This document shows positions 1 to 4,440 of a stretch of 5,030 nt of DNA, piece after piece. The notes under the pieces are model-generated. The model searched no databases. It had not been told where the DNA came from and was given only the letters and a program-made list of their open reading frames with translations. Origin of the DNA: Acidobacteriota bacterium. GTDB taxonomy: Bacteria > Acidobacteriota > Terriglobia > Terriglobales > Acidobacteriaceae. The position numbers and the translations under genes were made by a program. Within the stretch, counting starts at the first letter, position 1. Each line of letters opens with the position of its first letter. The stretch spans positions 1 through 5,030 of the forward strand of contig QIAI01000007.1 in the NCBI GenBank assembly GCA_003224995.1, in the 5' to 3' direction.

Positions 1-79
1 TGGGGTGGGCGGTTCGGCGAATTGTTCGTTCAGATCGAAGCTTAGTCGTGATTCAAACCTTTGCCGTGTGGTCGACCGT

Positions 80-96
80 GCCTTGGCTGCCAAGGC
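80..96. repeat. Perfect 7-bp hairpin (first of an abutting pair)
   Basis: The arms GCCTTGG (80-86) and CCAAGGC (90-96) are exact reverse complements around a CTG loop. The right arm shares its last base with the next hairpin (96-114), so the two form a tandem pair. With the second hairpin it could end a transcript that finishes at the left edge of the window. The structure is seen; the function is inferred. Confidence 0.6.
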
Positions 97-117
97 CTCT
101 TTAGAGTAAAGAGGTTT
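96..117 (+). terminator. Possible terminator: perfect 8-bp hairpin followed by TTT
   Basis: The arms CCTCTTTA (96-103) and TAAAGAGG (107-114) pair perfectly around GAG, and TTTCTG follows. It is AT-rich with only a short T tract, so it would be a weak intrinsic terminator, perhaps helped by the hairpin at 80-96. An open frame of 14 codons ending in TAG at 43-45 could be the 3' end of the gene it serves, but that fragment is too short to identify. The right arm with its preceding G (GTAAAGAGG, 106-114) recurs at 186-194. Confidence 0.35.
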
Positions 118-272
118 CTGTGTGATCTCGACGTCTTCTGTCAGACCTTCCTGATGGTGCAACTGCTTGATCTGGATCTCCCGACGTAAAGAGGGCTTTG
201 GTTTCAGGGTGCAGTTGGGTCATACTGGTCTCTAATTCACGCCCACCCATATTCGGCATCAGCCTACAATGA

Positions 273-536
273 TCAAACCAAGCTGCACAGCTGCCGCGAA
301 CTCAAGCAATTCTGGTACTCGCACAACAAATCAGTGACCACACAGAATCTGTCTGGGGCGACCGCGGTCGCCTTGGCAGGCACTTTCGACTGTGGACAGC
401 CGGCACCCGCCGCTTCATGTCCTAAGTAGAGCGTTCTCAGGGTGGAACAAACCTCACCGCTGGTTTCATTCTTTCGTGCGCCCTCGAACGAAAATCTGAT
501 TTCGTAAGAATCGTCACGTAAGAGTGCGGCGATCAT
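273..536 (-). CDS. Doubtful 87-residue hypothetical protein
   Basis: An ATG-started frame of 87 codons with no recognised domain, no signal peptide and no membrane segment. The bases before the ATG (plus-strand 537-550) contain no purine-rich ribosome binding site. The opposite strand of the same stretch is also open for about 79 codons but has no usable start, so neither strand is clearly favoured. The composition, with scattered Cys and Ser, does not suggest any family. It is listed because a gene finder may call it; it could equally be chance or a remnant. Confidence 0.18.
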   Translation of the reverse strand: MIAALLRDDSYEIRFSFEGARKNETSGEVCSTLRTLYLGHEAAGAGCPQSKVPAKATAVAPDRFCVVTDLLCEYQNCLSSRQLCSLV

Positions 537-608
537 TTGCTAGAAGAAACATCGAGAGTTTACGCCTTTATTTTGTGGGATCGAGGATTAATACGAGATT
601 CATGCTCG

Positions 609-626
609 ACTAGCAGAACTGCTAGT
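609..626. promoter_or_regulatory. 18-bp dyad, candidate operator or leader hairpin
   Basis: ACTAGCAG (609-616) and CTGCTAGT (619-626) are perfect reverse complements separated by AA. A looser dyad follows at 632-651: ACTA, CCC, a TAA centre, GGG and TAGT. Both lie 105-150 bases upstream of the small membrane protein and Flp pilin genes. The size and tight spacing fit a binding site for a dimeric repressor better than a terminator, since no T tract follows. No convincing -35/-10 pair was found next to it. Confidence 0.4.
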
Positions 627-755
627 GACGAACTATCCCTAAGGGTGTAGTGTGTTGCTAACGCAGCCAGCCGAGCCTACCTGTCAGACGGAATTCAAAA
701 CGCAGTTCGACTGGGTCTTCCCAAAGCACGTTACATTCTGCGTCAAGAGGCCCAT

Positions 756-1025
756 ATGTGGCTGCAGCGAAACGGCCTGGCATGTCTGCACGAGGAACTG
801 AGGATCATTGAGCTGTTTGATAGGGTGCATGCCTACTCTCCAGATCCCAACCCTACCGACAACGGCGCTTATGCGTTTCGCCAGATTAGACGGTCGGAGA
901 TCATGGCAGAAATCAGCAAGCTGAAAACATCCAAGGCGGGGTACAGGAGCCTTGCTCAGATAAGTGGCGCCTTCATCCTCCTCTACGCTGTCGGATTCGC
1001 AACATTCCACTACTTGCTCAAGTGA
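756..1025 (+). CDS. Small C-terminally anchored membrane protein of unknown function
   Basis: The 89-residue product is not recognised. Residues 1-60 are hydrophilic and charged, with a Pro/Asp-rich stretch near 28-35 and a basic helix-like stretch near 42-60. Residues about 66-87 form one hydrophobic span ending in HYLLK, so the protein is probably anchored by its C-terminus with the bulk in the cytoplasm. The ATG is chosen because AAGAGG (745-750) lies five bases upstream. The frame stays open another 35 codons back to TAG at 648-650 but has no ATG, GTG or TTG there. A Flp pilin gene begins 28 bases downstream on the same strand, suggesting co-transcription and a link to the cell envelope. 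The opposite strand is also open here, but has no such support. Confidence 0.6.
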   Translation: MWLQRNGLACLHEELRIIELFDRVHAYSPDPNPTDNGAYAFRQIRRSEIMAEISKLKTSKAGYRSLAQISGAFILLYAVGFATFHYLLK

Positions 1026-1053
1026 GCACGCAGGCACATCGAAGGACTTCGTC

Positions 1054-1218
1054 ATGTCTAGCTTCCTTTACCAACTCTGGGCGAACGATGAAGGCCAAGA
1101 CATCGCTGAGTACGCCGTGATGCTGGCCGTGATCCTCGTTCTTGTGGTCGGCACAATACGGCTGATCGGCTCAAACTCCAATAGCGTCTTCTCGCAGGCA
1201 GCAAGTTCAATTCAGTAG
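1054..1218 (+). CDS. Flp/Fap-type pilin subunit (type IVb, Tad system)
   Basis: A 54-residue prepilin. A short leader (residues 1-14) ends in DEG; cleavage is expected after Gly14, giving a mature N-terminus beginning QDIAEYAV. Glu19 and Tyr20 occupy the conserved +5 and +6 positions of Flp pilins. Residues about 21-38 are hydrophobic and would form the filament-core helix, followed by a short polar Ser-rich tail. In this family a TadV-type peptidase cuts the leader and the Tad ATPase complex assembles the filament. The ATG at 1054 is preferred over the upstream in-frame start at 964 because GAAGGA (1041-1046) sits seven bases before it and the pilin leader then has normal length. No other tad or cpa genes are visible; this may be an orphan pilin locus or the edge of one. 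Confidence 0.9.
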   Translation: MSSFLYQLWANDEGQDIAEYAVMLAVILVLVVGTIRLIGSNSNSVFSQAASSIQ

Positions 1219-1323
1219 CGGCATTTACGGCTTGAAACTCCGCTGAAAAGCGATGAAGGAGTAACTGTCAAAAAAATCAATATTTTGAGGGAACTTGCAC
1301 ATTTTTTAGCGATAGCTTAGATC
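1219..1323. other. Short AT-rich spacer after the pilin gene
   Basis: AGCGG (1217-1221) and CCGCT (1240-1244) could pair into a weak stem with an 18-base loop overlapping the pilin stop, but no T tract follows. Further on, a good AAGGAG (1255-1260) precedes a 17-codon open frame beginning with GTC at 1267 and ending with TAG at 1318-1320. It lacks a start codon, so it is not called as a gene. Confidence 0.4.
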
Positions 1324-1933
1324 TCATTCTGAGACGCCGGTACTCGCTAGGGATCCGGTCTGCCGCCGAATGTTAGGTCGTCTCGCCGTCAGAAACGCTC
1401 CTACAGACAGAATGCTAACTAGAAGCGGGAACCAAACGGGCGAGACCCACAGGACAGGAATCAGGAAGAGCACATCGCTATCTGTAATGGAAGCAGGCCA
1501 CCCGAGTGTCACTCACAACATTACGTAGTAAGTGAGATCCCAAATCGCGAAGGTCCAGAGAAACATGGCCCACCGTCCCTGCGCGTTCGCCGCCGCCAGG
1601 AGTGCCACGCTGATCAGCATAAAAATGGCGCCCCTTCACGGAATACCTCGACCCTCAACAGCGATGGCGGTAGCGCAGCCGGTTCCAACCTGACTTGGCT
1701 CAAACGTCGGAGAACTGTGCCACCCCTGAAAGCGAGGTGCTATAGCCTGCCGTAGCTCCCAGCACAGCCCGCAGATACACCACAACTGTACCTTCAACGA
1801 CTCCAAATGATGCTGCGAATAGGGCAGCAGCCAGCAGGTGATTTCTCGTGAATGAGATGGATGCTCTCTGCCAGAAAACATACGAGAAGAATGGGACCGC
1901 AATCAAAAGGTTGACCCACCATGGATGTGCCAT
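1324..1933 (-). pseudogene. Decayed multi-span membrane protein gene (two frameshifts, one nonsense codon)
   Basis: Three reading frames join into one plausible membrane protein of about 200 residues. Part A (ATG 1931-1933, GAGGGAG eight bases upstream) starts MAHPWWVNLL and gives two hydrophobic spans up to about 1703. Part B (about 1698 down to 1629) encodes ALPPSLL then VEVFREGA. Part C (about 1626 to 1327) continues IFMLISVALLAA, then FLWTFAIWDLTYYV, then SDVLFLIPVLWVSPVWFP and a basic end. A shift near 1690-1710 joins A to B; a loss of about one base near 1626-1632 joins B to C. An in-frame TGA at 1513-1515 follows the TYYVML segment where the protein logic asks for Trp (TGG). I associate this pattern with an uncharacterised acidobacterial membrane family, from memory only. 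Sequencing error could explain one lesion, but three in one gene favour a true pseudogene. Confidence 0.8.
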
Positions 1934-1939
1934 ACCCAA

Positions 1940-2288
1940 AACTCCCTCGCAGCTTATTCTCAGGCAGTCCTTTGGTTGTTAGCGCTTCCCGAGTCTACTC
2001 GGGCCTGGGACCCGACGTTGTTATGGAATCATTACGCCAAAAAAACCTCTCAAAATGGCGGATAGTGGCTTTTGGTGAAATCTGTTAGCGGAGATCCACC
2101 TACAGCGTCGCTCCGGCTCCGACACATGTTCTGATTCAAAGGCAGAAACACTGTCAATATTGCTAGTTGGCCGTACCAGCTGACTGTATTGAACTGCAAT
2201 TTCTGGTTTCACCGAGTCGGATTGTTCAACTTCGGGCACGTTACCGCTGAGTCCGGTTCGTTGTTTGCTGTGGACTAGGAGAAGGGCC
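1940..2288. other. Intergenic region between divergent genes
   Basis: This region separates the minus-strand pseudogene from the plus-strand winged-helix regulator, so it should hold a promoter for each. Apart from the competing hairpins at 1988-2015 and a loose CGCCA/TGGCG pair (2036-2040 with 2056-2060), nothing distinctive is seen. No near-consensus -35/-10 pair was found. A long minus-strand frame runs through here into the regulator gene and is judged a shadow. Confidence 0.4.
1988..2015. repeat. Two mutually exclusive hairpins
   Basis: CCCGAGT (1988-1994) pairs with ACTCGGG (1997-2003), realistically as a 6-bp stem with a TCTA loop. The segment TCGGG (1999-2003) can instead pair with CCCGA (2011-2015). 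The two folds compete for the same bases, as in attenuators, but no leader peptide or T tract is seen. The site lies about 55 bases upstream of the pseudogene start on the minus strand and 270 bases before the winged-helix gene. Confidence 0.35.
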
Positions 2289-2711
2289 ATGTCTGACACA
2301 CGGACGAATGAGTGGCAAGAAACTTGTCTCCAAGCTTTAAGTGAGCTCGCGCCAGATCGAAGAATGGCTGCGGTCGAAAAACTGAAAAGTATCCTACGTA
2401 AGGAAAAGCATGAATTCGGATCGCTCTGTATCGATCTCGCGCACACCGAGGTAAAACGAAACGGCAACCCTGTCTCTCTTACCAACCTGGAATTTCGGCT
2501 TCTTCGGTATCTCGTTGAGAGAGCCGGATGCCTGGTGTCCCGCGACGAACTGTTGCGATCGGTATGGAGCTATAACTGCGGAGCATTCACGCGAACCTTG
2601 GATATGCATATACACAGCCTTCGGCAGAAACTAGAGACGGATGCCACACGGCCCAAATTGATAGTCACGGTGAAGGGAGCAGGCTACAAATTTCTCGCCG
2701 AGGTGGCGTAA
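2289..2711 (+). CDS. Orphan OmpR/PhoB-type winged-helix DNA-binding protein without receiver domain
   Basis: A 140-residue protein. Residues 1-40 are a short, probably helical N-terminus replacing the usual receiver domain. Residues about 43-137 form a complete OmpR/PhoB-type winged helix: LTNLEFRLLRYL (64-75), GCLVSRDELLRSVW (80-93), the recognition-helix region TRTLDMHIHSLRQKL (101-115), and the wing motif TVKGAGYKF (127-135). All usual family signatures are present, so DNA binding is likely. With no phosphoacceptor Asp, activity cannot be controlled by direct receiver phosphorylation; control may come from partner proteins or expression level. The ATG at 2289 is chosen over TTG at 2265 because AGGAG (2277-2281) lies seven bases upstream. 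The left neighbour is a divergent pseudogene; no histidine kinase gene is in the window. Confidence 0.92.
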   Translation: MSDTRTNEWQETCLQALSELAPDRRMAAVEKLKSILRKEKHEFGSLCIDLAHTEVKRNGNPVSLTNLEFRLLRYLVERAGCLVSRDELLRSVWSYNCGAFTRTLDMHIHSLRQKLETDATRPKLIVTVKGAGYKFLAEVA

Positions 2712-3074
2712 GCATTGACACTGTCTTGACAACGGCCGAGGTTGTCGTCTTCATTCCGATCGTTATCCGGGTCCAAGGACACAAGGGGAGCCACAATGTT
2801 ATTGCAACGGTACTTTCGTGGATAAGAAGCAAGGGTCACGTCTCGACCCTGCTTACCAGAAAAAGTAGACGCTGTCCACATTTCTCACGCTACGCCGTGA
2901 AACCGTTTTCCTCAGTACTTCGTCAGCCACATCTAGGTCAGCCGCTTTCACTAGTTCACCAGACCGCATTCCAAAACAAAAAAAAAGCCTGCGTTCGGAA
3001 CTATCGTCAGGGTGGCTGTTATTGGGCGTCACTCGATAATCGTCCAACAGATCGCCCCTCAAACAAAGCCTGCA
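2712..3074. other. Intergenic region between converging genes
   Basis: This separates the plus-strand winged-helix gene from the end of the minus-strand GAF/small-protein pair. Besides the hairpin at 2728-2746, it holds a run of nine A (2978-2986), which reads as T9 on the minus strand about 90 bases beyond the small gene's stop. That run could mark the end of the minus-strand transcript, though the stem before it (CCTG 2988-2991 with CAGG 3008-3011) is weak. AAAGCCTGC occurs at 2984-2992 and again at 3065-3073. Open frames on both strands here look like chance. Confidence 0.45.
2728..2746 (+). terminator. Hairpin just after the winged-helix gene
   Basis: GACAAC (2728-2733) and GTTGTC (2741-2746) pair perfectly around GGCCGAG, 17 bases after the stop codon. 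No T run follows, so it is at best a weak or Rho-assisted terminator; it could also be an operator. The left arm overlaps the second of two TTGACA hexamers (2715-2720 and 2726-2731), which match the -35 consensus, but no good -10 box lies at the right distance. Confidence 0.3.
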
Positions 3075-3227
3075 CTATTTTGTCCGAGGTCGCCCGCCTG
3101 TTTTACCCCAGCGCGACAATTTTTTTCGATGTTTCTTAATCGTTGCTTTTCCACCCCGACTGCCGATGCAGCGAGGGCAGATCAATTCGGTGTCTTTATG
3201 TATTGCGCAGCGTGGACGCTGAGGCAC
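3075..3227 (-). CDS. Small Cys/His-motif protein with basic Gly-Arg tail, paralogue of the upstream GAF protein's C-terminus
   Basis: A GTG-started frame of 50 residues. Residues 7-20 carry C-x2-H-x6-C-x2-C (Cys7, His10, Cys17, Cys20), suited to one zinc ion. Then come GGKAT (25-29), a Lys-rich helix-like stretch, LSRWGK (37-42) and GGRPR (44-48), which resembles an AT-hook core. Residues 7-50 match residues 172-215 of the upstream GAF protein at 27 of 44 positions without gaps. Of those 27 shared residues, 19 use different codons, so conservation is at protein level and the frame is very likely translated. It starts 33 bases after the GAF stop, fitting one transcript. No clear ribosome binding site precedes the GTG; TAG at 3246-3248 closes the frame upstream. 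DNA or RNA binding is inferred. It could be a detached domain of the GAF gene. Confidence 0.62.
   Translation of the reverse strand: MPQRPRCAIHKDTELICPRCIGSRGGKATIKKHRKKLSRWGKTGGRPRTK
3078..3209 (-). repeat. Protein-level repeat, copy 2 (stand-alone module)
   Basis: The second copy of the 44-codon module, in a different reading frame register from the GAF gene and separated from it by stop codons. All four proposed metal ligands are kept. It ends GGRPRTK, where the GAF tail has GGRGRRK. The equal length and lack of gaps point to duplication of a discrete domain. Confidence 0.85.
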
Positions 3228-3260
3228 GGCTGCAGTATTTTCTCGCTACAAACTTATTTG

Positions 3261-3920
3261 TCAACTTAAATTTAATTTTCTGCGACCGCGTCCACCTTTT
3301 TTACCCCACGCTGACAAGTCCGCCTGGTGCTTCGAAACAGTCGCTTTGCCTCCGGCAGCCCCGATACATCTGGGACACACTAGTATCGTATTCGCGTGAA
3401 CGGTGCAATGTGGAATCATCGAGGTTATTGCAAGTGCGAGTGGGTTGGACATCTGTTGTAGAAGTTCTGCATGTCTGGTGGAGAACTGATTTTTGTGAGC
3501 TCCAACGACGGTCATCACGCCAATGCTATTTCCACGGACTATCAATGGCACGGAACACAACGACCGAAACCCTTCCTTAGCCGTCTGCTGTTCAGGGGGA
3601 AATCGAGCATCCCGAGGCAAATTGCGCCGAATCGTCCTGGATTGATGTTCAAATGTCCAGCCATTCTGACTGGCATTGCGGTCAAGGAGGTCACCGACGC
3701 GAAAAGTGCTATTTTCGTATGCACCATACAGAGCTGCGATTGTGAGACTGTCGTGATTGGGATCGTAAACCGTCAATCCAGCGCGATGATAAAGAACTAT
3801 CTTCTTCAAGGCTCGGCACATGCCTTGAAAAACTGCTTCGCATGTCGATCTGGTGAGTGCAAGCTCATTGGCTTGCAACAGCGCTTTGTACCGAGCCGAA
3901 ATATTAGCCTTAGAGTTCAT
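3261..3920 (-). CDS. GAF-domain sensor protein with C-terminal Cys/His and Gly-Arg module
   Basis: A 219-residue cytoplasmic protein. Residues about 22-168 form a GAF domain: AVFQGMCRALKKIV, then HRAGLTVYDP (45-54), GDLLDRNASQNGWTFEH (76-92), EGFRSLCSVPLIVRG (116-130), SIGVMTVVG and FSTRHAELLQQMSNPLALAI (146-165). GAF domains bind small ligands or cofactors and act as signal inputs; which ligand is not evident. There is no kinase, cyclase or HTH output domain. Instead residues 172-215 hold C-x2-H-x6-C-x2-C, GGKAT, LSAWGKKGG and RGRRK, a likely zinc and nucleic-acid binding tail, repeated in the small gene downstream. The start is uncertain: no ribosome binding site precedes ATG 3920, and the frame stays open to TGA at 4086-4088 with protein-like sequence but no ATG, GTG or TTG. 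The gene may therefore have lost its 5' end. Confidence 0.85.
   Translation of the reverse strand: MNSKANISARYKALLQANELALTRSTCEAVFQGMCRALKKIVLYHRAGLTVYDPNHDSLTIAALYGAYENSTFRVGDLLDRNASQNGWTFEHQSRTIRRNLPRDARFPPEQQTAKEGFRSLCSVPLIVRGNSIGVMTVVGAHKNQFSTRHAELLQQMSNPLALAITSMIPHCTVHANTILVCPRCIGAAGGKATVSKHQADLSAWGKKGGRGRRKLNLS
3276..3407 (-). repeat. Protein-level repeat, copy 1 (GAF tail module)
   Basis: These 44 codons encode the Cys/His and Gly-Arg module at the end of the GAF protein. They match the 44 codons at 3078-3209 in the same orientation without a gap. The DNA has diverged widely at third positions, while Cys, His, the GGKAT block, WGK and GGR are kept. Confidence 0.85.
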
Positions 3921-3929
3921 CTGATCAAC

Positions 3930-3949
3930 ACGAGTTGGCGGGTACTCGT
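3930..3949. promoter_or_regulatory. Dyad immediately upstream of the GAF start
   Basis: ACGAGT (3930-3935) and ACTCGT (3944-3949) pair around an eight-base spacer, ending nine bases before the ATG at 3918-3920 on the minus strand. In the transcript it would place a hairpin where the ribosome binding site should be. The right half contains the word GGTACTCG, which occurs four times in the window. It could be an operator or a translational control site; it may mean little if translation actually starts further upstream. Confidence 0.3.
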
Positions 3950-4208
3950 AAGAATCAAAGCCGAAGGGAATGATGCCACGTTGGTCGTGATTCGTCGTTG
4001 CCCGAGAGCAATCTTGCGAGAGACCCCTCTGAACTTCAGATCTAACCTCAATAAGCCCTTTGCGTGATGCAAGATCATTAGCCGCTCAGGTCAATTCCGA
4101 TGCTCGCTTCGATACGCTTCGGAGCGTGATGGCTTTCAGCGTGCAGAAGGCGATCGTCGGGGTCATTCGATTCAGTGGTGGCGAATTTAGAACCTGCTGG
4201 ACCTGCGT

Positions 4209-4266
4209 ATGCCGCTACCGCAGGACAGCAACGATGGTTTAGAACTATCAACCACGGTAGCGGCAT
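4209..4266. repeat. Inverted repeat with perfect 12-bp arms
   Basis: ATGCCGCTACCG (4209-4220) and CGGTAGCGGCAT (4255-4266) are exact reverse complements. Inside, TGGTT (4235-4239) pairs with AACCA (4250-4254), which directly continues the right arm, leaving a 14-base bulge on the left. The resulting long stem would be very stable. No T tract follows on either strand, so a plain intrinsic terminator is unlikely. Possible roles are a structured RNA, a REP-like element or a protein-binding cruciform. Confidence 0.7.
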
Positions 4267-4320
4267 TCGGGGGAAGGGCACTTCTTCCGGCGCACAAGTT
4301 AGCACAGTAATTAGGCCTTG

Positions 4321-4440
4321 TCACACAATTTAGGCTCAAGCCAGCGGCTGGCTTTCTGCCCTGGAATCCGTGCAGGTGTGTCTTCCACAGTGGCCCGAAA
4401 GAGCTATTCCAAGTAGTATTCAGAAGGCTAAATTGTGTGA
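4321..4440. repeat. 120-bp element with 13-bp perfect terminal inverted repeats
   Basis: TCACACAATTTAG (4321-4333) and CTAAATTGTGTGA (4428-4440) are exact reverse complements bounding a 94-base interior. The interior holds a perfect hairpin (AAGCCAG/CTGGCTT, 4338-4354), a possible CTTTC/GAAAG pairing (4352-4356 with 4397-4401) and a small TGTG/CACA hairpin (4377-4389). The shape fits either a small non-autonomous mobile element or a multi-stem RNA. No clear target-site duplication flanks it, and no transposase is present in the window. Confidence 0.6.
4338..4357 (+). terminator. Possible terminator hairpin inside the 120-bp element
   Basis: AAGCCAG (4338-4344) and CTGGCTT (4348-4354) pair perfectly around CGG and are followed by TCT. 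It is GC-rich and compact, as in intrinsic terminators, but the T tract is short. It could equally be a structural arm of the larger element. Confidence 0.3.

Larger units (their letters stand above)
46..755. other. Long region without a convincing gene
   Basis: No recognisable coding sequence is seen here. It contains the hairpin pair at 80-114, a doubtful minus-strand frame (273-536), a plus-strand frame open from about 190 to 428 but lacking any ATG, GTG or TTG near its beginning, and the dyad at 609-626. No tRNA- or rRNA-like sequence was noticed. It may be mostly decayed sequence plus the leader of the small operon starting at 756. Confidence 0.5.

Noticed and set aside
1..45. 14-codon open frame at the left edge ending in TAG
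   Set aside because: It could be a gene's 3' end, but it is too short to identify or to separate from chance.
684..1055. 123-codon minus-strand frame
   Set aside because: It lies antisense to the 756-1025 gene, which has a ribosome binding site, a membrane span and an operon partner; the minus product has no recognisable features.
2021..2485. 154-codon minus-strand frame
   Set aside because: It overlaps half of the clearly coding winged-helix gene on the opposite strand and shows no domain; treated as a shadow.
2726..3139. 137-codon plus-strand frame
   Set aside because: The composition is irregular, there is no domain, and it runs antisense into the conserved small Cys/His frame.
3471..4067. 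198-codon plus-strand frame
   Set aside because: Antisense to the GAF domain, whose motifs are unmistakable.
4209..4266. Integron attC site
   Set aside because: The stem is long, but the conserved core-site patterns are not seen and no integrase or cassette structure is present.
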